Under the pieces are notes generated by a model. The model worked only from the letters and a program-made list of their open reading frames with translations. It did not search any database and was not told the origin of the DNA. Below, piece by piece: positions 9,942-23,500 of a DNA stretch of 64,000 bases (position 1 is its first letter; every line of letters starts with the position of its first letter). Both the position numbers and the translations under genes were made by a program. Source of the stretch: Kappaphycus alvarezii (Eukaryota; Rhodophyta; Florideophyceae; Gigartinales; Solieriaceae); the NCBI GenBank assembly GCA_002205965.3, contig NADL03000159.1, positions 115,270 through 179,269 of the forward strand. Direction: 5' to 3'.

Positions 9942-11223
9942 TTAAGTACAACCTACAACTACTTTCTAACTCACTGCGTCCACTAACAGAATCCCACAAA
10001 CTGAGCCATTTGAGCGGATTTCAAGATCTTGGCCCGGTGATAACAGTCATTAGGGGCAAATTTGGAACTGCTTCCAAAGTTGACAAATTTGTGTAAATAG
10101 GTTGGCCCAATACACACATCAATACAGTACCTTATTTTGCAGACCTACCGGAAACGAATTCCCTTGTGCCAAAATAACGGACTCAATCCGTCATACGTAA
10201 AATAGAATCTCATAACTGAATTTTTGGATGCAGTCGGTCCAATCTTCATCATAATTACGAACCTCATACATATGATGGAATCACATAACTGATTTTTGGA
10301 TGCAGTTGTACAAACCAATATCATACTAGAAACCACATACGTATGATGGAATCACATAACTGATTTTTGGATGCAGTTGTACAAACCAATATCATAACTA
10401 GAAACCACATACGTATGATGGAATCACATAACTGGTTTTTGGATGCAGTTGTACAAACCAATATCATAACTAGAAACCACATACGTATGATGGAATCACA
10501 TAACTTTTTGGATGCAGTTGTACAAACCAATATCATAACTAGAAACCACATACGTATGATGGAATCACATAACTGATTTTTGGATGCAGCTGGATAAAAC
10601 CCGTAATCATAACTAGAAACCTCATACATATGATGAAATCACATAACCGATTTTTGGATGCAGCTGGATAAAACCCTTAATCATAACTAGAATCCTCATA
10701 CATAATATAAAATCAAATACCTCTTTCTAGCAGTCATGACAGTATTGCCATAATTGATTCCTACTGTACAAACTCAGGTATAGTAAGGAGTACAGTACTT
10801 GGTATATTACGATGTACAGTGCGAAGTACAGTTCCTCATTTGGCACTAGTACAGTACGTGTACAACACTGCACAAAAAGGTTTCTTCTCTTAGCTGTACC
10901 ACGTGTACATCACATACACAACTGCCACCACGTACACGTGTACATAGCTTTCCTCAGCATATCTCTCATACAGTATACTCATCATCCACTTATAGTACCC
11001 TACCCTACGTAAAATCACCCCATAAACAACATTTTGCCCTCTAAATCGCTGATCTCTCAAAATCGTACTTTCGTCCCTGGGAACTTTGGATTTCTTCCGG
11101 AATGCCTTAGCGCCACCCTTCATTCGACACGTGTGCATGTGTACACGTGGAACATGCCTCATGCCTCTTATGAGGTTTGGCACCGATGTGGGGTCATGTG
11201 ATCGTCTTGCCAAATCAACAACA
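9942..11223 (-). mobile_element. LTR and leader block L2
   Basis: The LTR edge is at 11223, followed by seven C in plus coordinates (G7 tract). The CACGTG cluster and GTACAGT motifs between 10780 and 11150 are intact. The leader is about 9942-10191. The block differs from L3 by only a few bases in the minisatellite, pointing to recent common origin of these two neighbours. Confidence 0.85.
10192..10703 (-). repeat. 72-bp minisatellite in L2 (four B repeats)
   Basis: The order is A, four B, C, D. The first B has ATCATACTAG (one A missing), the third has ACTGGTTTTTGG, and the fourth has lost GAT (ACTTTTTGG). The first-repeat deletion is shared with L3. Confidence 0.9.
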
Positions 11224-11243
11224 CCCCCCCTCGATTACATGAC

Positions 11244-14200
11244 CTAAGCATCGTGCAGCTCTCCGAGGCCTAGAGATTTTATGCATTGTATGAATTGAAT
11301 GCGACCAAGAGGCTTGGTGAGTATATCTGCTGGCATATCTGTAGAAGGTACGTGAAACAGTGAAACAATCTTTCGAGTCACAGCATCTCGGACAAAATGA
11401 TATGATATGTCAATGTGCTTATTTCGCCTGTTCACTCCTTCGTTACCCGCAAACGCTATTGTACCAGCATTATCACACCCGATTGTAACTGTGCTGTCTT
11501 TCGACTTTCCCAATGCGTCTGCAAGAAGGCACCTGAACCAAGCTGCCTCTTTGCAAGCCTCACACAGTGCAATATTCTCCGCTTCGCATGTGGATTTCGC
11601 AACGACCGTTTGTCTCCTAGATGACCAACTAATAGCTCCCCCACACAGTTTGAACACATATCCACTGGTGGACTTTCTCGAGTCCAAGCAACCACCCCAG
11701 TCTGCATCGCTGAAGCCCTCTAGAGTTTGCACTGGGAGATTTCCATCTAGAATTATACCTAGTGAGAGCGTTCCTTTGATATATCTCAGAACTCGTTTGG
11801 CTGCTTGCCAGTGGTCCTCGCGAGGGTTCTCACAGTGTTGGGACAGTTTTCCCACCACATATGCAAGATCTGGACGTGACCCTACCATAAGAAACATTAA
11901 GCAGCCAATGATCTGTCGATATGGTACATCGCAATACGGGCTAGTTGACATCTCAGGGTGTAATCCTTGTTCCATCGGAGTCCTCACGGGATTGCAACTG
12001 GCCATACCAAAACGTTTCAAAATGGACTTGGCATACTCTGTCTGCGAGATATAGATCCGTCTAGGGACCCTTTTTCTACTTATTTCAAGCCCAATGCACT
12101 TTTTGGCCTCGCCTAAATCTTTCATCTCAAATCTCTTGTTCAGTTCACCTTTCATCCAGGTCACGGCTTTTCATCAAATCTCCAAGAAGCAAGTCATCCA
12201 CATATAGGGCAATCAGCATAACACCTTTTTCTGATATGTTTGTATATAGACAGGCGTCACTTCTCGTAGTCTTGAAGCCAAGAGTGTGAATTAGGAAATC
12301 GTCAATCTTTTTGTGCCATTGTCGACTCGCTTGCTGAAGACCATAGATAGCCTTGAGAAGTTTGCAAACATGATTGGGCCTGGAAGAGTCAACGATACCT
12401 TCAGGCTGCTCCATATAAATATCCTCTTCTAAGTCACCGTTCAGAAAGGCCGTGACCACGTCCATTTGATGAAGCTCTAAATCGAAGTGGGCTACAATCG
12501 CCAACAACAATCGAATCGTTGTAAATTTGATCACCGGCGCAAAAGTCTCTGAGTAATCAATCCCCTCAATTTGTTGAAAGCCCCGCACAACCAGGCGACC
12601 TTTTCCCTTTTGAGTCAACGTGCCGTTATCGTCCGGCATGTCCTTTACAGTAAATACCCAGCGAGAAGTTAGAATATTGGCACCTTCCGATCGTGGAACT
12701 AGTGCCCAGGTTTTGTTTTTGCGTTGGGACTCTAGCTCCTTATCAATCGCTTTCTGCCAGAACTGTGGTTGTGGTCCACCCATCGCCTCTTTAAAGGAGT
12801 TCGGTATGTTGATGTCGCCACAGGAAGGTGTGAGTAAGCTGGTTCCCACCAGGCCTGTCCACCACTGTCGGGGTGGGCGTCGTGAACGAGTGGAGCGGCG
12901 AGGTTCCACATCGCCGGGACCAGCATCTTGCTCACCACTCACTTCTTCTGGTTGCAAAGTCTCATTAGTTGAGTCGGGCTCAATACCTTGACTTTGAAAG
13001 TTCTCAACCTCCGCCGGTGACCCTGTTTCAATGCCATGTTCATTATCACCATTAGATGTTTCAGACTCAATTTCGTCAGTATCGGTCGTCTCCACTGGGT
13101 CAACGTCCATATCATTATCATCGGAGAAATGTTCATCGTAAGAGCAAGCCCCTGGTCTCGACTCATCGAACTGCACATCCCTGGAAATAACAATGCGATG
13201 TAAATTGTCATCCCAAATTTTGTAGGCCTTAGTTCCCGGCGGATACCCAACAAACATTCCCGTTGTTGCGCGGTCGTCAAATTTACGCACCTCATTACCA
13301 GGCACCTTGTACCAGCATTGACATCCAAACACACGTAGGTGAGATACATCGGGCTTTTTCTTCATCCATAGGTGAAATGGAGTAACGAGACCACCAAAGC
13401 TCTTGTCGTGACACGATTGCGAACGTAAACTGCGTTATCAAGGGCTTCAGCCCAGAAAGCTTTCGGAACCTTCATATGGGACAGCATAGACCTGACGAGA
13501 TCAATCAGGGTACGATTGAGCCGTTCTGCACACCATTCTGTTCAGGTGTGTATGCAGCGGTCGTTTGATGAACAGTTCCTTGTGACGATAGAAAGGATTG
13601 GAACTCTGAAGAAAGATACTCTCCTCCACGATCAGATCGAAGCACTTTCACGCGTTGACCAGTGTGTGTGAAGGCATATTGGGCAAACTTCTGATAAAAA
13701 TGGAACGTTTCATCTTTACTCTTCATCGGATAGACAACACTCCAGTTTGAGTGGTCATCGATAAAAGTGACAAAGTATCTAGCACCACCTACTGACTGTA
13801 CTTGGAGTGGGCCGCAGACGTCCGAATGGACCAAGTCTAACAAATGTTTGGCCCTGCCTCCAGAGCGCTGTTTAGGAATCACAGCACGAGTTGCTTTTCC
13901 TAACACACACGCATCACATGTCACAGATTCACAGTCAGAAGATGAGCTAGCGTCTCTTGTTATATCTGAAGAGGAGATATGAAGTCCACTTACCACGTTC
14001 TTACGAGCCATGGACAATATTCCTTGAGTGTGAACGTGGGCCAATCTTTCATGCCATGTCTTCAAAGAGGCTTTGTGCGCCGAATGAACCTCGTTACATG
14101 TGTCAAGCACATACAGCTCTCCTCGACTTGTGGCAGTAGCCACGATGCAGTCACTCCTCTTCACAGTGCACTTGTCACGAACGAACTCAACGTCAAATCC

Positions 14201-14557
14201 ATTATCGACCATCTTACGTACAGAGATTAGGGAAAAAGCAAAGCTTGGAACGTGCAGCACATTGGTGAGCTTGCATGACTTTTGAACTCCGCTCACTAAA
14301 AGCGTAATGGGGACGGTCCCGACTCCAGCTACTACTGCACACGCTTTTGTTCCCATTTCTACGCGGCTGTTTGAGACCTCCCTGTAGTCGGAGAACAGTC
14401 TCTTGTCAAATGTCATGTGTGCGGAGCATCCAGAGTCGATAAGCCAAGTGTTTGAGGTTATGTTAATGGGAATCGGAGAGGGTGAAGGACTTTGCTGGAC
14501 GGATGAAGTTGCGGGCTTGGCTACCCAGAATTTACTCGGAACTCTAAAATCCTGGCC
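11244..14557 (-). pseudogene. Copia-like pol, copy P3 (three lesions)
   Basis: Lesions are a rewritten 14-16 base patch at about 12169-12184 (net minus 2, in the reverse transcriptase just after the YVDD motif), minus 1 near 13395 in the integrase C-terminal region, and minus 1 near 13529 (GCACACC for GCCACACC), which shifts the frame at the integrase catalytic Glu. The C-terminal RNase H part is open (306 codons, 11244-12164). It has the Phe variant in the WFRCLL segment, shared with P4, P5 and P8. The 13529 lesion recurs in P7 and P14. Confidence 0.9.
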
Positions 14558-15839
14558 TTAAGTACAACCTACAACTACTTTCTAACTCACTGCGTCCACT
14601 AACAGAATCCCACAAACTGAGCCATTTGAGCGGATTTCAAGATCTTGGCCCGGTGATAACAGTCATTAGGGGCAAATTTGGAACTGCTTCCAAAGTTGAC
14701 AAATTTGTGTAAATAGGTTGGCCCAATACACACATCAATACAGTACCTTATTTTGCAGACCTACCGGAAACGAATTCCCTTGTGCCAAAATAACGGACTC
14801 AATCCGTCATACGTAAAATAGAATCTCATAACTGAATTTTTGGATGCAGTCGGTCCAATCTTCATCATAATTACGAACCTCATACATATGATGGAATCAC
14901 ATAACTGATTTTTGGATGCAGTTGTACAAACCAATATCATACTAGAAACCACATACGTATGATGGAATCACATAACTGATTTTTGGATGCAGTTGTACAA
15001 ACCAATATCATAACTAGAAACCACATACGTATGATGGAATCACATAACTGGTTTTTGGATGCAGTTGTACAAACCAATATCATAACTAGAAACCACATAC
15101 GTATGATGGAATCACATAACTTTTTTGGATGCAGTGTACAAACCAATATCATAACTAGAAACCACATACGTATGATGGAATCACATAACTGATTTTTGGA
15201 TGCAGCTGGATAAAACCCGTAATCATAACTAGAAACCTCATACATATGATGAAATCACATAACCGATTTTTGGATGCAGCTGGATAAAACCCTTAATCAT
15301 AACTAGAATCCTCATACATAATATAAAATCAAATACCTCTTTCTAGCAGTCATGACAGTATTGCCATAATTGATTCCTACTGTACAAACTCAGGTATAGT
15401 AAGGAGTACAGTACTTGGTATATTACGATGTACAGTGCGAAGTACAGTTCCTCATTTGGCACTAGTACAGTACGTGTACAACACTGCACAAAAAGGTTTC
15501 TTCTCTTAGCTGTACCACGTGTACATCACATACACAACTGCCACCACGTACACGTGTACATAGCTTTCCTCAGCATATCTCTCATACAGTATACTCATCA
15601 TCCACTTATAGTACCCTACCCTACGTAAAATCACCCCATAAACAACATTTTGCCCTCTAAATCGCTGATCTCTCAAAATCGTACTTTCGTCCCTGGGAAC
15701 TTTGGATTTCTTCCGGAATGCCTTAGCGCCACCCTTCATTCGACACGTGTGCATGTGTACACGTGGAACATGCCTCATGCCTCTTATGAGGTTTGGCACC
15801 GATGTGGGGTCATGTGATCGTCTTGCCAAATCAACAACA
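14558..15839 (-). mobile_element. LTR and leader block L3
   Basis: Same length as L2 (1282 bases) with very few differences. The LTR edge is at 15839 with a seven-G tract behind it. All four CACGTG elements are present. The leader is about 14558-14807. Confidence 0.85.
14808..15319 (-). repeat. 72-bp minisatellite in L3 (four B repeats)
   Basis: The order is A, four B, C, D. The first B shares the ATCATACTAG deletion of L2. The fourth B reads ACTTTTTTGGATGCAGTGTAC, one base different on each side from L2. Confidence 0.9.
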
Positions 15840-15859
15840 CCCCCCCTCGATTACATGAC

Positions 15860-18800
15860 CTAAGCATCGTGCAGCTCTCCGAGGCCTAGAGATTTTATGC
15901 ATTGTATGAATTGAATGCGACCAAGAGGCTTGGTGAGTATATCTGCTGGCATATCTGTAGAAGGTACGTGAAACAGTGAAACAATCTTTCGAGTCACAGC
16001 ATCTCGGACAAAATGATATGATATGTCAATGTGCTTATTTCGCCTGTTCACCTCCTTCGTTACCCGCAAACGCTATTGTACCAGCATTATCACACCCGAT
16101 TGTAACTGTGCTGTCTTTCGACTTTCCCAATGCGTCTGCAAGAAGGCACCTGAACCAAGCTGCCTCTTTGCAAGCCTCACACAGTGCAATATTCTCCGCT
16201 TCGCATGTGGATTTCGCAACGACCGTTTGTCTCCTAGATGACCAACTAATAGCTCCCCCACACAGTTTGAACACATATCCACTGGTGGACTTTCTCGAGT
16301 CCAAGCAACCACCCCAGTCTGCATCGCTGAAGCCCTCTAGAGTTTGCACTGGGAGATTTCCATCTAGAATTATACCTAGTGAGAGCGTTCCTTTGATATA
16401 TCTCAGAACTCGTTTGGCTGCTTGCCAGTGGTCCTCGCGAGGGTTCTCACAGTGTTGGGACAGTTTTCCCACCACATATGCAAGATCTGGACGTGACCCT
16501 ACCATAAGAAACATTAAGCAGCCAATGATCTGTCGATATGGTACATCGCAATACGGGCTAGTTGACATCTCAGGGTGTAATCCTTGTTCCATCGGAGTCC
16601 TCACGGGATTGCAACTGGCCATACCAAAACGTTTCAAAATGGACTTGGCATACTCTGTCTGCGAGATATAGATCCGTCTAGGGACCCTTTTTCTACTTAT
16701 TTCAAGCCCAATGCACTTTTTGGCCTCGCCTAAATCTTTCATCTCAAATCTCTTGTTCAGTTCACCTTTCATCCAGGTCACGGCTTTCAGGTCACTTCCC
16801 GCAAGAAGCAAGTCATCCACATATAGGGCAATCAGCATAACACCTTTTTCTGATATGTTTGTATATAGACAGGCGTCACTTCTCGTAGTCTTGAAGCCAA
16901 GAGTGTGAATTAGGAAATCGTCAATCTTTTTGTGCCATTGTCGACTCGCTTGCTGAAGACCATAGATAGCCTTGAGAAGTTTGCAAACATGATTGGGCCT
17001 GGAAGAGTCAACGATACCTTCAGGCTGCTCCATATAAATATCCTCTTCTAAGTCACCGTTCAGAAAGGCCGTGACCACGTCCATTTGATGAAGCTCTAAA
17101 TCGAAGTGGGCTACAATCGCCAACAACAATCGAATCGTTGTAAATTTGATCACCGGCGCAAAAGTCTCTGAGTAATCAATCCCCTCAATTTGTTGAAAGC
17201 CCCGCACAACCAGGCGACCTTTTCCCTTTTGAGTCAACGTGCCGTTATCGTCCGGCATGTCCTTTACAGTAAATACCCAGCGAGAAGTTAGAATATTGGC
17301 ACCTTCCGATCGTGGAACTAGTGCCCAGGTTTTGTTTTTGCGTTGGGACTCTAGCTCCTTATCAATCGCTTTCTGCCAGAACTGTGGTTGTGGTCCACCC
17401 ATCGCCTCTTTAAAGGAGTTCGGTATGTTGATGTCGCCACAGGAAGGTGTGAGTAAGCTGGTTCCCACCAGGCCTGTCCACCACTGTCGGGGTGGGCGTC
17501 GTGAACGAGTGGAGCGGCGAGGTTCCACATCGCCGGGACCAGCATCTTGCTCACCACTCACTTCTTCTGGTTGCAAAGTCTCATTAGTTGAGTCGGGCTC
17601 AATACCTTGACTTTGAAAGTTCTCAACCTCCGCCGGTGACCCTGTTTCAATGCCATGTTCATTATCACCATTAGATGTTTCAGACTCAATTTCGTCAGTA
17701 TCGGTCGTCTCCACTGGGTCAACGTCCATATCATTATCATCGGAGAAATGTTCATCGTAAGAGCAAGCCCCTGGTCTCGACTCATCGAACTGCACATCCC
17801 TGGAAATAACAATGCGATGTAAATTGTCATCCCAAATTTTGTAGGCCTTAGTTCCCGGCGGATACCCAACAAACATTCCCGTTGTTGCGCGGTCGTCAAA
17901 TTTACGCACCTCATTACCAGGCACCTTGTACCAGCATTGACATCCAAACACACGTAGGTGAGATACATCGGGCTTTTTCTTCATCCATAGGTGAAATGGA
18001 GTAACGAGACCACCCAAAGCTCTTGTCGTGACACGATTGCGAACGTAAACTGCGTTATCAAGGGCTTCAGCCCAGAAAGCTTTCGGAACCTTCATATGGG
18101 ACAGCATAGACCTGACGAGATCAATCAGGGTACGATTGAGCCGTTCTGTCACACCATTCTGTTCAGGTGTGTATGCAGCGGTCGTTTGATGAACAGTTCC
18201 TTGTGACGATAGAAAGGATTGGAACTCTGAAGAAAGATACTCTCCTCCACGATCAGATCGAAGCACTTTCACGCGTTGACCAGTGTGTGTGAAGGCATAT
18301 TGGGCAAACTTCTGATAAAAATGGAACGTTTCATCTTTACTCTTCATCGGATAGACAACACTCCAGTTTGAGTGGTCATCGATAAAAGTGACAAAGTATC
18401 TAGCACCACCTACTGACTGTACTTGGAGTGGGCCGCAGACGTCCGAATGGACCAAGTCTAACAAATGTTTGGCCCTGCCTCCAGAGCGCTGTTTAGGAAT
18501 CACAGCACGAGTTGCTTTTCCTAACACACACGCATCACATGTCACAGATTCACAGTCAGAAGATGAGCTAGCGTCTCTTGTTATATCTGAAGAGGAGATA
18601 TGAAGTCCACTTACCACGTTCTTACGAGCCATGGACAATATTCCTTGAGTGTGAACGTGGGCCAATCTTTCATGCCATGTCTTCAAAGAGGCTTTGTGCG
18701 CCGAATGAACCTCGTTACATGTGTCAAGCACATACAGCTCTCCTCGACTTGTGGCAGTAGCCACGATGCAGTCACTCCTCTTCACAGTGCACTTGTCACG

Positions 18801-19178
18801 AACGAACTCAACGTCAAATCCATTATCGACCATCTTACGTACAGAGATTAGGGAAAAAGCAAAGCTTGGAACGTGCAGCACATTGGTGAGCTTGCATGAC
18901 TTTTGAACTCCGCTCACTAAAAGCGTAATGGGGACGGTCCCGACTCCAGCTACTACTGCACACGCTTTTGTTCCCATTTCTACGCGGCTGTTTGAGACCT
19001 CCCTGTAGTCGGAGAACAGTCTCTTGTCAAATGTCATGTGTGCGGAGCATCCAGAGTCGATAAGCCAAGTGTTTGAGGTTATGTTAATGGGAATCGGAGA
19101 GGGTGAAGGACTTTGCTGGACGGATGAAGTTGCGGGCTTGGCTACCCAGAATTTACTCGGAACTCTAAAATCCTGGCC
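15860..19178 (-). pseudogene. Copia-like pol, copy P4 (single frameshift near the C terminus)
   Basis: The frame is open from 19178 through 1000 codons after Met (19037) and is broken only by one extra C at about 16051, between the third and fourth RNase H acidic positions. The last 70 codons continue in the shifted frame to the normal stop at 15860-15862. Integrase has the NGVTER variant; RNase H has WFRCLL and AKSTCEAEN (type I). Correction of one base would make it full length, so a consensus error is a real possibility. Confidence 0.9.
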
Positions 19179-20515
19179 TTAAGTACAACCTACAACTACT
19201 TTCTAACTCACTGCGTCCACTAACAGAATCCCACAAACTGAGCCATTTGAGCGGATTTCAAGATCTTGGCCCGGTGATAACAGTCATTAGGGGCAAATTT
19301 GGAACTGCTTCCAAAGTTGACAAATTTGTGTAAATAGGTTGGCCCAATACACACATCAATACAGTACCTTATTTTGCAGACCTACCGGAAACGAATTCCC
19401 TTGTGCCAAAATAACGGACTCAATCCGTCATACGTAAAATAGAATCTCATAACTGAATTTTTGGATGCAGTCGGTCCAATCTTCATCATAATTACGAACC
19501 TCATCATGGAATCACATAACTGATGGATGCAGTACAACCAATCATGAAAACATACGTATGATGGAATCACATAACTGATTTTTGGATGCAGTTGTACAAA
19601 CCAATATCATAACTAGAAACCACATACGTATGATGGAATCACATAACTGATTTTTGGATGCAGTTGTACAAACCAATATCATAACTAGAAACCACATACG
19701 TATGATGGAATCACATAACTGGTTTTTGGATGCAGTTGTACAAACCAATATCATAACTAGAAACCACATACGTATGATGGAATCACATAACTAATTTTTG
19801 GATGCAGTTGTACAAACCAATATCATAACTAGAAACCACATACGTATGATGGAATCACATAACTGATTTTTGGATGCAGCTGGATAAAACCCGTAATCAT
19901 AACTAGAAACCTCATACATATGATGAAATCACATAACCGATTTTTGGATGCAGCTGGATAAAACCCTTAATCATAACTAGAATCCTCATACATAATATAT
20001 AAAATCAAATACCTCTTTCTAGCAGTCATGACAGTATTGCCATAATTGATTCCTACTATACAAACTCAGGTATAGTAAGGAGTACAGTACTTGGTATATT
20101 ACGATGTACAGTGCGAAGTACAGTTCCTCATTTGGCACTAGTACAGTACGTGTACAACACTGCACAAAAAGGTTTCTTCTCTTAGCTGTACCACGTGTAC
20201 ATCACATACACAACTGCCACCACGTACACGTGTACATAGCTTTCCTCAGCATATCTCTCATACAGTATACTCATCATCCACTTATAGTACCCTACCCTAC
20301 GTAAAATCACCCCATAAACAACATTTTGCCCTCTAAATCGCTGATCTCTCAAAATCGTACTTTCGTCCCTGGGAACTTTGGATTTCTTCCGGAATGCCTT
20401 AGCGCCACCCTTCATTCGACACGTGTGCATGTGTACACGTGGAACATGCCTCATGCCTCTTATGAGGTTTGGCACCGATGTGGGGTCATGTGATCGTCTT
20501 GCCAAATCAACAACA
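19179..20515 (-). mobile_element. LTR and leader block L4
   Basis: This block is longer than L2 and L3 because of an extra, degenerate minisatellite repeat. The LTR edge is at 20515 with a seven-G tract. It has one transition (ACTATAC for ACTGTAC) near 20057 and an extra AT near 20000. The leader is about 19179-19428. Confidence 0.85.
19429..19993 (-). repeat. 72-bp minisatellite in L4 (five B repeats, first one degenerate)
   Basis: After the A repeat, the first B (about 19506-19558) is reduced to 53 or so bases by scattered deletions only. Four regular B repeats follow (one with ACTGG, one with ACTAATTTTT), then C and D. The deletion-only decay looks like a consensus artefact at a length-variable site. 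Confidence 0.85.
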
Positions 20516-20535
20516 CCCCCCCTCGATTACATGAC

Positions 20536-23500
20536 CTAAGCATCGTGCAGCTCTCCGAGGCCTAGAGATTTTATGCATTGTATGAATTGAATGCGACCAA
20601 GAGGCTTGGTGAGTATATCTGCTGGCATATCTGTAGAAGGTACGTGAAACAGTGAAACAATCTTTCGAGTCACAGCATCTCGGACAAAATGATATGATAT
20701 GTCAATGTGCTTATTTCGCCTGTTCACTCCTTCGTTACCCGCAAACGCTATTGTACCAGCATTATCACACCCGATTGTAACTGTGCTGTCTTTCGACTTT
20801 CCCAATGCGTCTGCAAGAAGGCACCTGAACCAAGCTGCCTCTTTGCAAGCCTCACACAGTGCAATATTCTCCGCTTCGCATGTGGATTTCGCAACGACAG
20901 TTTGTCTTCTGGAAGACTAACTAATAGCACTCCCCACACAGTTTGAACACATATCCACTGGTGGACTTTCTCGAGTCCAAGCAACCACCCCAGTCTGCAT
21001 CGCTGAAGCCCTCTAGAGTTTGCACTGGGAGATTTCCATCTAGAATTATACCTAGTGAGAGCGTTCCTTTGATATATCTCAGAACTCGTTTGGCTGCTTG
21101 CCAGTGGTCCTCGCGAGGGTTCTCACAGTGTTGGGACAGTTTTCCCACCACATATGCAAGATCTGGACGTGACCCTACCATAAGAAACATTAAGCAGCCA
21201 ATGATCTGTCGATATGGTACATCGCAATACGGGCTAGTTGACATCTCAGGGTGTAATCCTTGTTCCATCGGAGTCCTCACGGGATTGCAACTGGCCATAC
21301 CAAAACGTTTCAAAATGGACTTGGCATACTCTGTCTGCGAGATATAGATCCGTCTAGGGACCCTTTTTCTACTTATTTCAAGCCCAATGCACTTTTTGGC
21401 CTCGCCTAAATCTTTCATCTCAAATCTCTTGTTCAGTTCACCTTTCATCCAGGTCACGGCTTTCAGGTCACTTCCCGCAAGAAGCAAGTCATCCACATAT
21501 AGGGCAATCAGCATAACACCTTTTTCTGATATGTTTGTATATAGACAGGCGTCACTTCTCGTAGTCTTGAAGCCAAGAGTGTGAATTAGGAAATCGTCAA
21601 TCTTTTTGTGCCATTGTCGACTCGCTTGCTGAAGACCATAGATAGCCTTGAGAAGTTTGCAAACATGATTGGGCCTGGAAGAGTCAACGATACCTTCAGG
21701 CTGCTCCATATAAATATCCTCTTCTAAGTCACCGTTCAGAAAGGCCGTGACCACGTCCATTTGATGAAGCTCTAAATCGAAGTGGGCTACAATCGCCAAC
21801 AACAATCGAATCGTTGTAAATTTGATCACCGGCGCAAAAGTCTCTGAGTAATCAATCCCCTCAATTTGTTGAAAGCCCCGCACAACCAGGCGACCTTTTC
21901 CCTTTTGAGTCAACGTGCCGTTATCGTCCGGCATGTCCTTTACAGTAAATACCCAGCGAGAAGTTAGAATATTGGCACCTTCCGATCGTGGAACTAGTGC
22001 CCAGGTTTGTTTTTGCGTTGGGACTCTAGCTCCTTATCAATCGCTTTCTGCCAGAACTGTGGTTGTGGTCCACCCATCGCCTCTTTAAAGGAGTTCGGTA
22101 TGTTGATGTCGCCACAGGAAGGTGTGAGTAAGCTGGTTCCCACCAGGCCTGTCCACCACTGTCGGGGTGGGCGTCGTGAACGAGTGGAGCGGCGAGGTTC
22201 CACATCGCCGGGACCAGCATCTTGCTCACCACTCACTTCTTCTGGTTGCAAAGTCTCATTAGTTGAGTCGGGCTCAATACCTTGACTTTGAAAGTTCTCA
22301 ACCTCCGCCGGTGACCCTGTTTCAATGCCATGTTCATTATCACCATTAGATGTTTCAGACTCAATTTCGTCAGTATCGGTCGTCTCCACTGGGTCAACGT
22401 CCATATCATTATCATCGGAGAAATGTTCATCGTAAGAGCAAGCCCCTGGTCTCGACTCATCGAACTGCACATCCCTGGAAATAACAATGCGATGTAAATT
22501 GTCATCCCAAATTTTGTAGGCCTTAGTTCCCGGCGGATACCCAACAAACATTCCCGTTGTTGCGCGGTCGTCAAATTTACGCACCTCATTACCAGGCACC
22601 TTGTACCAGCATTGACATCCAAACACACGTAGGTGAGATACATCGGGCTTTTTCTTCATCCATAGGTGAAATGGAGTAACGAGACCACCCAAAGCTCTTT
22701 CGTGACACGATTGCGAACGTAAACTGCGTTATCAAGGGCTTCAGCCCAGAAAGCTTTCGGAACCTTCATATGGGACAGCATAGACCTGACGAGATCAATC
22801 AGGTACGATTGAGCCGTTCTCACACCATTCTGTTCAGGTGTGTATGCAGCGGTGTTTGATGAACAGTTCCTTGTGACGATAGAAAGGATTGGAACTCTGA
22901 AGAAAGATACTCTCCTCCACGATCAGATCGAAGCACTTTCACGCGTTGACCAGTGTGTGTGAAGGCATATTGGGCAAACTTCTGATAAAAATGGAACGTT
23001 TCATTTACTCTTCATCGGATAGACAACACTCCAGTTTGAGTGGTCATCGATAAAAGTGACAAAGTATAGCACCACCTACTGACTGTACTTGGAGTGGGCC
23101 GCAGACGTCGAATGGACAGTCTAACAAATGTTTGGCCCTGCCTCCAGAGCGCTGTTTAGGAATCACAGCACGAGTTGCTTTTCCTAACACACACGCATCA
23201 CATGTCACAGATTCACAGTCAGAAGATGAGCTAGCGTCTCTTGTTATATCTGAAGAGGAGATATGAAGTCCACTTACCACGTTCTTACGAGCCATGGACA
23301 ATATTCCTTGAGTGTGAACGTGGGCCAATCTTTCATGCCATGTCTTCAAAGAGGCTTTGTGCGCCGAATGAACCTCGTTACATGTGTCAAGCACATACAG
23401 CTCTCCTCGACTTGTGGCAGTAGCCACGATGCAGTCACTCCTCTTCACAGTGCACTTGTCACGAACGAACTCAACGTCAAATCCATTATCGACCATCTTA

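Noticed and set aside
10890..11213. Minus-strand frame of 107 codons inside each LTR, basic at its start
   Set aside because: Present in nearly all units only because the LTRs are nearly identical. It overlaps the TATA-like box and LTR edge and has no recognisable domain.
11407..12054. Plus-strand open frame of 215 codons, repeated in many units (also 34591-35238, 52510-53157, 57128-57775)
   Set aside because: It lies exactly antisense to the RNase H and late reverse transcriptase part of pol, has no domain features and is explained by codon structure of the real minus-strand frame.
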